Under the pieces are notes generated by a model that saw only the letters and a list, made by a program, of their open reading frames with translations, did no database searches and was not told the DNA's origin. Source: Bacillota bacterium (lineage in GTDB: Bacteria; Bacillota; Clostridia; Tissierellales; Peptoniphilaceae). From it: a stretch of 26,838 nt of DNA. The position numbers and the translations under genes were made by a program. Shown one piece after another: positions 8,836-16,104 of the stretch (position 1 is its first letter; every line of letters begins with the position of its first letter). The stretch spans positions 1-26,838 of the forward strand of contig JAEZWM010000010.1 of assembly GCA_023443025.1 (NCBI GenBank), read 5' to 3'.

Positions 8836-9357
8836 ATGAGAAGAAAACGAAGTAGATTTAATAAATCGACCATATTGGTGCTAATAATAGCCGCAGTGAT
8901 TATCATTGGTGCATTCGCAATTAAATCAGTCGTCACTCCAAAAAAATCAGCTGACGAACCCGAAAAACCCGAAGTAAATGAAATCATGACTAGAAAAATA
9001 ACCCCACGTGACTTTAATCCCGATTACGCGAAGATATTTCTGGATTTTACTTCAAATGCATCAGACAAAGTAAAAAAGATAAACTTCCTAGTCCAAAGTA
9101 AAGTCTCTGCCGGCGAAATACCATATATAATTGAAGACCCCGATGGTGAAAAAGTATCCGAAGGTACACTTACTGCAGGAGAAAACGAAAAAGAACTGAC
9201 CTTTGAATATAAGAAAGGCACCTGGAATTTTATCGCAGATTCCTCCGAGGATGATGAAGCTAACATACGCATCGTCTTTGCACAGAAGATTCAAGCTGAA
9301 GACAGAATTTGGACTGTAGAGGACAAGTCGGGATATATAATCGATTCAAATAAGTAA
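8836..9357 (+). CDS. Single-pass membrane-anchored extracytoplasmic protein, unknown
   Basis: A 173-residue protein with a very basic N-terminus, one membrane segment (about 12-30) and a predicted external domain rich in beta structure and acidic residues. There is no lipobox Cys, so it is anchored by the helix or cleaved. The segment IIEDPDGEKVSEGTLTAGE and the later GTWNF resemble an immunoglobulin-like sandwich, but I do not recognise a family. It closes operon 2, one base after the ATPase gene, so it probably serves that transporter as an external accessory or substrate-contact subunit. That role is inference from position. Confidence 0.75.
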   Translation: MRRKRSRFNKSTILVLIIAAVIIIGAFAIKSVVTPKKSADEPEKPEVNEIMTRKITPRDFNPDYAKIFLDFTSNASDKVKKINFLVQSKVSAGEIPYIIEDPDGEKVSEGTLTAGENEKELTFEYKKGTWNFIADSSEDDEANIRIVFAQKIQAEDRIWTVEDKSGYIIDSNK

Positions 9358-9363
9358 AAAATA

Positions 9364-9389
9364 ACCGAGCCTTAACTATAAGGCTCGGT
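9364..9389. terminator. Hairpin between convergent genes, probable bidirectional terminator
   Basis: A perfect 11-base stem ACCGAGCCTTA/TAAGGCTCGGT with loop ACTA. On the - strand it is followed by a T-rich run (TTATTTTTT), so it fits best as terminator for the - strand membrane-protein gene. It also lies 6 bases after operon 2. Its core resembles the hairpins at 12244 and 17181. Confidence 0.75.
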
Positions 9390-9474
9390 CAAAATTCTTA
9401 TATCTATCGTAACTTATAACTACGATTTTATCACATAACCAATTAATATGTTACTACTTAAACTTATCTTAAAC

Positions 9475-10542
9475 TTAAGCCATCCTCTTTCTTTCCATCC
9501 CAAAAATCTTCACTAACACCCACACGAGACCCACTGCCAGAATAATATGACCTAGTCCTGAAATTCCATCAATCGCAGGTCTACTAATCGTTTCTTGACC
9601 TTGGCTTACTACTTCATAAATTCCAATCACCATCATATTAATAACAGCAAATGTCACTCCGGATAAAAATACCTGAATTGGTTTTTTTAGTTTTAAAATA
9701 TCACTGTCATCATATCTTGTAGTTAGCAAGTACATGATTAGCATTACTAAAAACCCAAGTACCAGTGTATGCACATGAAGTTTTCCTAAGTGGTTGTTTT
9801 CTGTAAAACTATAAAACTTTGTAAACTCCCTATAAAAAACACCTGCAGAAAGTCCCATTATGAGATAGGTGAAAGATGTTCCTAATAGGTTCGTTCGGCT
9901 AAAACCACCAATAAAGTGTTTATAGCCCAGCACAACTATCATTAGATAAGCTACGGTCTTCGGCATCATAAGTGCACCAACTAAAGGGAACTTCTCACTC
10001 CAAAGGACAACAGGAGCGTAGAATAGGAAGCTTAGAAGAATTAAAATCCACATATGCTTAAGTCCTGCTTTATCCTTCTCCTTAAATGACCAGTAAATTA
10101 ACAGTAAACCCAAAATTAAAAACGGAATATTCCTATAGATCCCAAACATATAATTTCCCGGTACTTTTCCCCATTCGTTTTGGGGTAATAAAACAAGTGC
10201 TACACAGACAGCTGCCAGTGCATAAACAATTAACTTTTTAACCCTGTCCTTATCGCCGCTTTGATTACTATAAAAATGATAATAAAGCACATAAAAAACC
10301 GTCATTGTAATACTGGTTACAAACTGTCCCCATGATAGTGCAAATGTATGTCCTTCAAATCCCTGTGGACTTAAGTGAGACACTACTCTTGGAATCAGAT
10401 GAAAAGCATCACCAAGTCCTAAAAGCATTGCCATTATTCCAAACAGTCTGGCACCTTTCTTCTTCTCAAGTAATAATCTAACACCCAGTCCAATTACAAC
10501 AGCTAAATACAATAAATCAAAAATACTCTCAAATATCGCCAT
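9475..10542 (-). CDS. Multi-pass membrane protein with C-terminal DUF2871 domain
   Basis: A 355-residue integral membrane protein. Residues 1 to about 210 hold six or seven hydrophobic segments with conserved-looking polar spots (GDAFHLIPR, FWS-like turns). Residues about 218-345 match the DUF2871 family as I know it: GVFYREFTKF, LGKLHVHTLVLG and a late GISGLGHIILAVGL. DUF2871 proteins are usually stand-alone and about 130 residues long, so this is a fusion with an upstream membrane domain. The function is unknown; His and Tyr residues near the membrane could bind metal or heme. The start follows GGAGGAG directly after the TetR stop codon with no gap, so it is co-transcribed with that regulator and is probably its target. 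Confidence 0.7.
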   Translation of the reverse strand: MAIFESIFDLLYLAVVIGLGVRLLLEKKKGARLFGIMAMLLGLGDAFHLIPRVVSHLSPQGFEGHTFALSWGQFVTSITMTVFYVLYYHFYSNQSGDKDRVKKLIVYALAAVCVALVLLPQNEWGKVPGNYMFGIYRNIPFLILGLLLIYWSFKEKDKAGLKHMWILILLSFLFYAPVVLWSEKFPLVGALMMPKTVAYLMIVVLGYKHFIGGFSRTNLLGTSFTYLIMGLSAGVFYREFTKFYSFTENNHLGKLHVHTLVLGFLVMLIMYLLTTRYDDSDILKLKKPIQVFLSGVTFAVINMMVIGIYEVVSQGQETISRPAIDGISGLGHIILAVGLVWVLVKIFGMERKRMA

Positions 10543-11109
10543 CTAATCAACTCCTCCAATTATCCAGTTAACATACTGATTATATTTTTTCATAAACTCC
10601 TCTTTCGTCCATCTTTCTCTATAATTTCTTTTTATCAAACTGTGTATCACAGCTTTGACATAATGCATCTCTTCACCATTTAAACTCGTAATATCATCGG
10701 TAAAAACCTGAGCATGATAATTATGAATCTCATCCCATCTTCTACTAAGACTCTCATCCCAATAGAGATATCTATTCATATAAATCATGTAAGACTCTTT
10801 CTCAAAAAGTATGTTGGAGATTTCTTTTCCATACTCCTCTAGTGCCGGTTTTAAATTCATTTTATATTTAATGAACATCTTCATAAATATCATATGAATA
10901 TCAACAACCTCATTTTCAAGTATTGTAAAGTAGGCGTCCTCCAGATCCTCAAAATACTGGTAAAAACTACCCCTTGCTATTCCCAGTTCCTCTACAATCT
11001 CCTTAACTGTCACTTCTTGGAAAGGCTTCTCCTTAAAAATCTTTTTTAATACTGAGAGAACTCTCTCCTTTTTATCAACAGGTAGGTTGTTAAAAGTATC
11101 TTTAGGCAT
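10543..11109 (-). CDS. TetR-family transcriptional regulator
   Basis: A 188-residue regulator. The N-terminal helix-turn-helix is canonical (TVKEIVEELGIARGSFYQYFED); the variable C-terminal ligand domain follows. The reading frame extends upstream to 11148, but that extra ATG lies inside the operator. The ATG at 11109 has AAAGGAG at ideal spacing and starts MPKDTF, so it is the better start. The promoter and two operators directly upstream predict autorepression, released by an unknown ligand. The adjoining membrane protein, starting immediately after its stop, is the likely co-regulated target, as in many TetR-membrane protein pairs. Confidence 0.9.
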   Translation of the reverse strand: MPKDTFNNLPVDKKERVLSVLKKIFKEKPFQEVTVKEIVEELGIARGSFYQYFEDLEDAYFTILENEVVDIHMIFMKMFIKYKMNLKPALEEYGKEISNILFEKESYMIYMNRYLYWDESLSRRWDEIHNYHAQVFTDDITSLNGEEMHYVKAVIHSLIKRNYRERWTKEEFMKKYNQYVNWIIGGVD

Positions 11110-11133
11110 AATAGCTCCTTTCATTATAAGTCT

Positions 11134-11177
11134 ATGACACTGTGTCATTAATTATATAATATATGACACCGTGTCAT
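11134..11177 (-). promoter_or_regulatory. Tandem TetR operators
   Basis: Two 15-base palindromes, ATGACACTGTGTCAT (11134-11148) and ATGACACCGTGTCAT (11163-11177), differ only at the centre. Their centres are 29 bases apart. The upstream one fills the promoter spacer and the other covers the expected transcription start and early transcript. Confidence 0.88.
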
Positions 11178-11184
11178 ATGTCAA
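11156..11184 (-). promoter_or_regulatory. SigA-type promoter of the tetR operon
   Basis: On the - strand TTGACA (11184-11179) and TATTAT (11161-11156) are separated by exactly 17 bases. The spacer consists almost wholly of one operator, so repressor binding would exclude RNA polymerase. The ribosome site and ATG lie about 40-50 bases downstream. Confidence 0.88.
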
Positions 11185-11241
11185 TAGTTAATATATAAAA
11201 TAACTTTTCTCGGTGATATAAATCTAAAATTAACAAAAATA

Positions 11242-11276
11242 ACAAGGGCCACCGGATAATTTCCAGTGACCCTTGT
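11242..11276 (-). terminator. Terminator of the aldolase gene
   Basis: Stem ACAAGGGCCAC/GTGACCCTTGT with one mismatch. On the - strand it is followed by the T-rich run TTATTTTTGTTAATTTT. It lies 20 bases beyond the stop of the class II aldolase gene. Confidence 0.82.
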
Positions 11277-11296
11277 CTTTATGAGAAATAGTTTTT

Positions 11297-11941
11297 CTAT
11301 TTTCTTTGTCCGTAAGTTTTGAACTTTTCTGCCATTAGCTTCATTTCAGCATCATCAAGAATAACCGGTTCACCTATGGATTTAGCTCTATAGTATATTT
11401 CCGAACAGTATTCTATTTCTTCGATGATATTGAATGCATTTAGAAGGTCATGAGCACCCGCAAGAATCCCATGGTTAGCAAGTAGCACAGCTCTTCTGTC
11501 TTCCATAGCAACAAGCGCATTTTCTGCAAGTTTTTTACTACCATATGTTGCATATTCTGCACATCTGACAGTTGGACCAGCTACAGCAATCATATAATGT
11601 GACGCCGGTAGTCCCCACCTAAGCGTTGCCAATACCGTTGCAAAAGTAGTGTGAGCATGTATAATCGCATCGATATCATCTCTATTGTCATATACTATCT
11701 TATGCATATACCATTCACTCGAAGGCGTTTTATCCCCATCTATTACTTCATTATCAGCATTCATTATGACTATATCTTCCGGTTTTATCTCAAAAAAATC
11801 TATACCCGATGGGGTTATCGCCATAGTTTTGGCTTCTCTATCATACACACTTAGATTCCCACCGGTACCCTTGGTTAAGTTATACTCAACCAACCTCTTA
11901 CCGTATTCGATTAAGTCATGTCTTGCACTTTCCATTAACAT
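11297..11941 (-). CDS. fucA: Class II aldolase, L-fuculose-phosphate aldolase-like
   Basis: A 214-residue class II (zinc) aldolase, the same length as E. coli FucA. Visible features are GTGGNLSV near residue 25, the catalytic Glu in PSSEWYMH (E75), zinc ligands H95 and H97 in IIHAHTTF, and the third zinc His in ANHGIL (H157). The family splits L-fuculose 1-phosphate (or related L-rhamnulose or ribulose phosphates) into dihydroxyacetone phosphate and an aldehyde in the cytoplasm. The substrate within the family cannot be fixed by sequence alone, so the symbol is provisional. The start follows AGGAG at 7 bases. It stands alone with its own terminator. A remnant of a DeoR-type regulator, the class that often controls such genes, lies just upstream. 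Confidence 0.85.
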   Translation of the reverse strand: MLMESARHDLIEYGKRLVEYNLTKGTGGNLSVYDREAKTMAITPSGIDFFEIKPEDIVIMNADNEVIDGDKTPSSEWYMHKIVYDNRDDIDAIIHAHTTFATVLATLRWGLPASHYMIAVAGPTVRCAEYATYGSKKLAENALVAMEDRRAVLLANHGILAGAHDLLNAFNIIEEIEYCSEIYYRAKSIGEPVILDDAEMKLMAEKFKTYGQRK

Positions 11942-11974
11942 AGTGTTTCTCCTAGTAGTTTTGTATTATGGTAT

Positions 11975-11993
11975 TAGACTTGTATTTAGTCTA
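11975..11993. promoter_or_regulatory. Dyad in the aldolase leader, candidate operator
   Basis: TAGACT-N7-AGTCTA is a perfect 6-base dyad between the candidate promoter and the aldolase start. It could be a repressor site acting as a roadblock. No intact regulator for it is visible in the window. Confidence 0.35.
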
Positions 11994-12022
11994 GTATGTT
12001 CTTTGGGTTTTATCTATATATT

Positions 12023-12051
12023 ATTATATCATTTACTGCAGTGTTCACCAA
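12023..12051 (-). promoter_or_regulatory. Candidate promoter of the aldolase gene
   Basis: On the - strand TTGGTG (12051-12046) is followed after 17 bases by TATAAT (12028-12023). The -10 is perfect and the -35 weak. It lies about 80 bases before the start codon. Confidence 0.45.
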
Positions 12052-12067
12052 TAGATGTTATAAAACT

Positions 12068-12214
12068 GAAATTCTACTTGTAAGACAAGAAAGCTTGACT
12101 GAATCTCATGCATTTGTTTTAAAATCTGGGCGGTTTTAGGGTAATTGTTGCGGATTACGAATCGTCTCTTAAGTTAATTAATGATGTTTGGTTAAAGGGA
12201 GGTTGATTTATTAA
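12068..12214 (+). pseudogene. Decayed DeoR-type regulator C-terminus, copy A
   Basis: This stretch has no intact gene but aligns with the DeoR-like remnant at 16927-17154. From 12126 against 17065, 41 of the first 60 bases match by hand count. After a one-base deletion both end in GTTGATTTATTAAG. Translated, it gives EILLV near the start and LGGFRVIVAD against LGDFDVIATD in the other copy, with frame changes. It lies between the aldolase promoter and a hairpin like the one following copy B. With the hairpin, it accounts for most of the gap from 11942 to 12463; 12275-12463 shows nothing I recognise. Confidence 0.6.
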
Positions 12215-12243
12215 GAATTGTGATGTCAAAAAACGGGATGAAA

Positions 12244-12270
12244 AACCGAGCTTTATTATTGAGCTCGGTT
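12244..12270. terminator. Hairpin after DeoR remnant A, bidirectional terminator-like
   Basis: Perfect 9-base stem AACCGAGCT/AGCTCGGTT, with A-runs before and T-runs after, so it could terminate both strands. It is a relative of the hairpin at 17181-17214, which lies at the same distance after DeoR remnant B. Confidence 0.75.
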
Positions 12271-12463
12271 TTGTTGATTTGTTAATTGTAACATTTGATT
12301 GTAACACTATTGGCGTTATAGTGGAAATAACAGCATTTTCAAGCACTTCGAAGCCTTGTGTTATACTAAATAATCATTGTAAAGCATTTTGCATTAACTG
12401 GTATTAATAGTGTGCAATTAATTTGTATACTAACATTATTTGACAAAGAAATATATTTTATCC

Positions 12464-12673
12464 TTATATTTTAGGATTAATCTTTCCCCCAGTTAATGTT
12501 TTTGCAATAAGACCAATAGCAGCTCCTACAACTAGCACACCCATACCCATTTCTTTCCTTTTTTCAATTCTTTTATTTCTACAAGACTCACAAAGATCAT
12601 ACTTGTAACCTGTATGAAGTATTTTTTGACAATCTTTATTTTTGCATGTTCTAATTTCATCGTACTTTTTCAT
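12464..12673 (-). CDS. Small zinc-ribbon protein with hydrophobic C-terminus
   Basis: A 69-residue protein with four cysteines arranged C10-x4-C15 and C28-x2-C31, the last pair in LCESCRNKR. This is a small zinc-ribbon. A basic linker (RIEKRKE) and a glycine-rich hydrophobic stretch (about 42-60) follow, which may insert in a membrane or mediate assembly. It starts 14 bases after the end of the split gene upstream, with an AGAGGT site, so the two form one transcription unit. I do not recognise a named family. Possible roles are a nucleic-acid or protein adaptor; this is inference only. Confidence 0.65.
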   Translation of the reverse strand: MKKYDEIRTCKNKDCQKILHTGYKYDLCESCRNKRIEKRKEMGMGVLVVGAAIGLIAKTLTGGKINPKI

Positions 12674-12687
12674 CTATACTGACCTCT

Positions 12688-13671
12688 CTATTTTTTGTCT
12701 TCAGAATATGCTGGCAATGCCAGAATATTCTTTTTAATCTTAGGTATTGTTAATGTCCAATAATTTTTTGGTGAAGGATCAATCATATCTAAACGTTCAA
12801 GAAGTCCTGTTGATTCTAGGTAAGTTTCACTTAAAAATTCTGCATAGTACATTAAGCTCTTTCGTGCAGCTTCTCTTTCCCCCAATTCATTATAAGCAAT
12901 AGCTTCAGCTAATGAAACCATGTTAACAGCGTTCAAACCATCCCGGATTTCATTAACTCTAATTTCAATCTTCTCAGACTTTTCACCTTTTAAAAATTTA
13001 CCAATCGTTGTTTCAGGTTGGTCTTTAAGAAATTGTAAGTTTGATTTCTGACTTAACATCAATAAGTTTCTGCTATCCTCCGCATCTGAAATTACCTGTA
13101 ATAGCATCCTGAATTTCAATTCCGGATTTCTAATTTCTCTAGCTTGTAAGAGTTTCTGTTGACAACTATACGCAATTGCAAGTCTGTCATCCTCTAGACC
13201 TTTTCTAACACTTTCAATAGCAATAGATACACTTTGAATTTGTTCAGCAATTTAAGCCATCTGCATTTGAGCAGCAAATCCAATCAAAGACTGATTTAAT
13301 TCAGGAACAGTTATTACATTCTCCAATGGTATGTTGGCTACCATCTTCTTGGTTTTTGGATTAATTAATGTAGCCATTAAAGATCCGTCTTTTTTGGTCA
13401 TCAATTTCAAAGCACCCTCAGCTAATTTTTGTTTTTGTTCATCACTTAAAACAGCTTGTAAGCTTACCTCCGGTAGTGATGCTTTTATTACATTTATAAA
13501 TGCGGGGGTTGAATATAATAACTCTTCAATTTTGGATAGAGTAATTTCCGCTTCCTTAATTAAGGGCATTGCTACTTTCGGTAATTTCTTAAATAACTTA
13601 GTTGGTGTTTCGGAATAATTTGAATCTAATTTTAACCTTTTATCATTATTCACACCGATTATTTCATCCAT
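12688..13671 (-). pseudogene. Unknown helical protein split by one in-frame stop codon
   Basis: Two reading frames, 13671-13252 (139 residues) and 13251-12688, lie in the same phase and are separated by a single TAA at 13254-13252. The downstream part continues in frame immediately after the stop (IAEQIQSV, then GLEDDRLAIAYSCQQKLLQARE) and has no credible start of its own: the first codon after TAA is ATT and the next usable start is TTG well inside at 13119. Read through, it is one 327-codon protein whose helix would run QMQMA-x-IAEQIQSV, so a GAA to TAA change is likely. The product looks soluble and mainly helical; I recognise no family. The upstream start has GGAGG preceded by a G7 run. 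Alternatives are readthrough, a functional N-terminal half or a sequencing error. Confidence 0.65.
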
Positions 13672-13712
13672 CTTTTCCTCCCCCCCTTATGAACTTGATT
13701 AGATTTATATTT

Positions 13713-13741
13713 ATTTTAATTATATAACAAATGCTAGTCAA
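13713..13741 (-). promoter_or_regulatory. Candidate promoter of the split gene/zinc-ribbon unit
   Basis: On the - strand TTGACT (13741-13736) and TAAAAT (13718-13713) are 17 bases apart, about 40 bases before the ATG at 13671. The boxes match five of six consensus bases each. Confidence 0.5.
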
Positions 13742-14047
13742 GTCTACATTTGTCTTTAATTTCTATTTAAGAAAAGTTTTTTTATTTACACGTTAGGTAA
13801 ACCTATCCGGAGTTAGCACTTTAGATTTATATCGTGATACTTCATGCTATAAAGGACAAGTTGGTTTAGCCTGGCACTTATATAATATTCAAGACATTTT
13901 GTAAGGGCATAAAATTAATAGCAACTTTCTCCTGACTCTTATGCTCCTACTACTGATTTTCTTGATGTTCAAAATAAAGCCCCTAATCAATCTCGATAAA
14001 GTGTTTAGATAAACTTTTTTAAATCCACTATTATAATAAGTATTACT
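13742..14047. other. Intergenic stretch without a recognisable gene
   Basis: About 300 bases between the exonuclease gene and the split-gene promoter. Short + strand open stretches can be read (for example around 13805-13905, and one ending near 13997 containing LSPDSYAPTTDFLDVQN), but none has a start with a ribosome site. They may be debris of an older gene. I recognise no RNA or repeat here. Confidence 0.4.
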
Positions 14048-15013
14048 TTAATCTTCTATAAGTTCATAAAATACATTCTCTGATAAGATTTCAATATCTT
14101 GCCCTTCTAATTTATACTTTTCTGCAGTCTTTTGTTTAGAACTTTTTTTTCCTTTCAGAATATGATTATAATCTAAATTCCCTAAAATAAGATAATTTGT
14201 CTTTTTAGTTACTCTATCTTGGTTTATACCTCCAATATTAGCTATTAATTGCATAGCTTGTTTTCTAGTCATTTTTTCTAAAGTACCAGTGATTACACAA
14301 TTTTTTTGATATAACAATGATTCTTCATCTAAATATTCATCATTCGCTACTATATCACTCGCTTTGAATGAACGGTTGCTATATGATCTTTTAAAAAGGC
14401 GCTTAAAATCTTCCTCACTTTCATAATTACTGTGAATATCTAAAATGAGCTTATTGAAAACTTGATATGTAAGTAGCACGTCATTTAGAGCTCTATGGGT
14501 ACCTTCATTATCCAAGTCATAATATAAGATCAAATCTATTAATCTATGATGATCTAAGTGCTTTAATACTTTTCTCGCAATACGTATTATATCAATGAAA
14601 TCATTCTGAAGTTTTATATTATGATTTTCTTTTAAGCTATCATATAAAAAGTTAATATCAAAATTAACATTATGACCTATTAATATACTATCTCCTAAAA
14701 ATTCTCGGAAATCAATTATTACATCTTTTTCTGATCTAGAATTAATAAGCATTTCATCGTTTATACCAGTTAACTCAGTAATAAAATTATCAAGTTCGTT
14801 TTTCGGCTTTATAAGTTCTGAAAACCTCTCTATTTCTTTTCCTTGAACATATTTAATACCTGCTACTTCTATGAGTTCATCATATCTAGGATCAAGTCCT
14901 GTTGTCTCCGTATCTATAACAACATACTCATTAGGAAACTCAATAATACTTTTCCCTTTTTCTCTAATAAATGATTTTTGACTGTTATCGCCGAAAGTTA
15001 TCCTTATTTCCAT
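14048..15013 (-). CDS. DEDDh 3'-5' exonuclease (DnaQ-like) with C-terminal BRCT domain
   Basis: A 321-residue protein. The exonuclease part carries all DEDDh residues: D34 and E36 in VIDTETTGLD, D119 in GHNVNFDINF, and H163 and D167 in HRALND. A linker (about 195-225) leads to a BRCT domain (about 225-315; NCVITGTLEKMTRKQA, then the glycine-rich turn before TKKTNYLILG). The same pairing occurs in DnaQ-like proteins and some phage- or plasmid-borne nucleases; BRCT domains bind DNA ends or partners. It should trim 3' ends of DNA or RNA and is not the main PolC proofreader. The ATG at 15013 has GAGGTG at good spacing and is preferred over the ATG at 15025. It stands alone on the island, so a repair or defence role is possible. 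Confidence 0.85.
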   Translation of the reverse strand: MEIRITFGDNSQKSFIREKGKSIIEFPNEYVVIDTETTGLDPRYDELIEVAGIKYVQGKEIERFSELIKPKNELDNFITELTGINDEMLINSRSEKDVIIDFREFLGDSILIGHNVNFDINFLYDSLKENHNIKLQNDFIDIIRIARKVLKHLDHHRLIDLILYYDLDNEGTHRALNDVLLTYQVFNKLILDIHSNYESEEDFKRLFKRSYSNRSFKASDIVANDEYLDEESLLYQKNCVITGTLEKMTRKQAMQLIANIGGINQDRVTKKTNYLILGNLDYNHILKGKKSSKQKTAEKYKLEGQDIEILSENVFYELIED

Positions 15014-15282
15014 AATACACCTCATTAAAATATTCTAAATTCATATCTGTTATACACTGACTTTTGAAAAATTCTTCCTTTGAATTTTAAATATTTTTAT
15101 TTGTAGTCATATTGTGCATTTTTATATGTTACTAATATGTTTTATTTATTCAATTTACACCATTATACAGACTTAATCGAAACTCGAAGTTAATTTATTA
15201 GAAATTTTAGTACTCTACGACATTGCAAAAATTTTCTCTTTTTATTGAAAATAATGATATAAGACTTTCTATACAATAGAAT

Positions 15283-15876
15283 TTACGATTTAGCTATCTT
15301 ATTGAAAAGTAAGTCTGTTTTCTTTGATTCTTTAATGGAGTAAGATGTATATCCTACTAGATTGTCATCAAATGATTCAATTGCAAACAAAAGTATATTT
15401 CTCGAAAATTCTTGTGAAATAATGTCTCTTGGTATCTTTATTTGACTATTCTCTCTATCACAATAAATGGCCTTTTCTCTCAATTCTTTTAATTTACCTG
15501 AATAAGCTAATTCAAAAATTTCTTCAAACTTCTCCGTTGAAATTGCTTTAAGAATTCTGTCTGACATACTAATTGTATAGTTAGCTCCTACAATCTGTTT
15601 AGACATATGGTCTCTTAGTTTATCTTTTTTTATATAAGAATCTGAAGATTTAATATACATTCCCATGTGAACTTTACCTACTTCTTCAATAATAGCTATA
15701 GATAAAAAAGCAGAACTCGTAAATGAGTTATTTTTATATAGAATGTACGCATCAGATATCAAGCTTGAAATATGCTCAATACATTTATTTAACTCTTCAG
15801 TTGAATTAATCGAAAAATTGCTCTTACCTTCAAGTATAGCTTTCACTTTTTCAATAGAAATTCCTTTTTCTGGCAT
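15283..15876 (-). CDS. AbiV-family abortive infection protein (HEPN)
   Basis: A 197-residue mainly helical protein. The region about 30-75 fits the AbiV HEPN pattern: two helices with SDAYILYKNN, then AFLSIAIIEEVGKVHMGMY, where the IEE-x-GK block is the hallmark. AbiV of Lactococcus stops phage by blocking translation after binding an early phage protein. Most HEPN proteins of this type are RNA-directed toxins or translation blockers. The start follows GAGGTG. It is monocistronic, flanked by AT-rich gaps (15026-15282 and 15877-16104) in which I see no gene. No antitoxin is adjacent, which fits AbiV, whose activity is triggered by infection. Confidence 0.75.
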   Translation of the reverse strand: MPEKGISIEKVKAILEGKSNFSINSTEELNKCIEHISSLISDAYILYKNNSFTSSAFLSIAIIEEVGKVHMGMYIKSSDSYIKKDKLRDHMSKQIVGANYTISMSDRILKAISTEKFEEIFELAYSGKLKELREKAIYCDRENSQIKIPRDIISQEFSRNILLFAIESFDDNLVGYTSYSIKESKKTDLLFNKIAKS

Positions 15877-15914
15877 TTACATTTCACCTCAATCAAATTG
15901 TTTTCTTAGGTTAT

Positions 15915-15938
15915 TCTCTATTTCTTCTCTAATAGAGA
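15915..15938. promoter_or_regulatory. Inverted repeat upstream of the AbiV-like gene
   Basis: TCTCTATT-N8-AATAGAGA is a perfect 8-base dyad 39 bases before the start codon. It could be an operator or a leader hairpin controlling the toxic product. No T-run follows, so it is not a terminator. Confidence 0.35.
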
Positions 15939-16104
15939 GTTTGAAAGCCAGTATTCATAGTTACTATTTGCCGATATTATTATTATTATACGAGACCCAT
16001 CTGTATAAACGTATAGTAATATCAATAGTTTCAGCCATCAATATTTTCTAAAGTCTGGTGGACTATTAATCAAATTATTCGAAATTTGCACTGTGGACAC
16101 TTTA

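Noticed and set aside
11110..11148. Upstream start for the TetR gene
   Set aside because: The ATG lies within the operator palindrome and has no ribosome site, while the ATG at 11109 has AAAGGAG.
12155..12346. 63-residue open frame on the - strand
   Set aside because: It runs across a terminator-like hairpin and the DeoR remnant, has no ribosome site and shows no coding character; the hairpin explains the DNA better.
12688..13119. Separate second gene after the in-frame stop
   Set aside because: The proposed TTG start lies well inside a continuous helical sequence with no ribosome site; the coding sequence clearly continues back to the stop.
13742..14047. Possible tRNA or structured RNA
   Set aside because: No cloverleaf or strong conserved stem could be built; the stretch is AT-rich with short stray frames.
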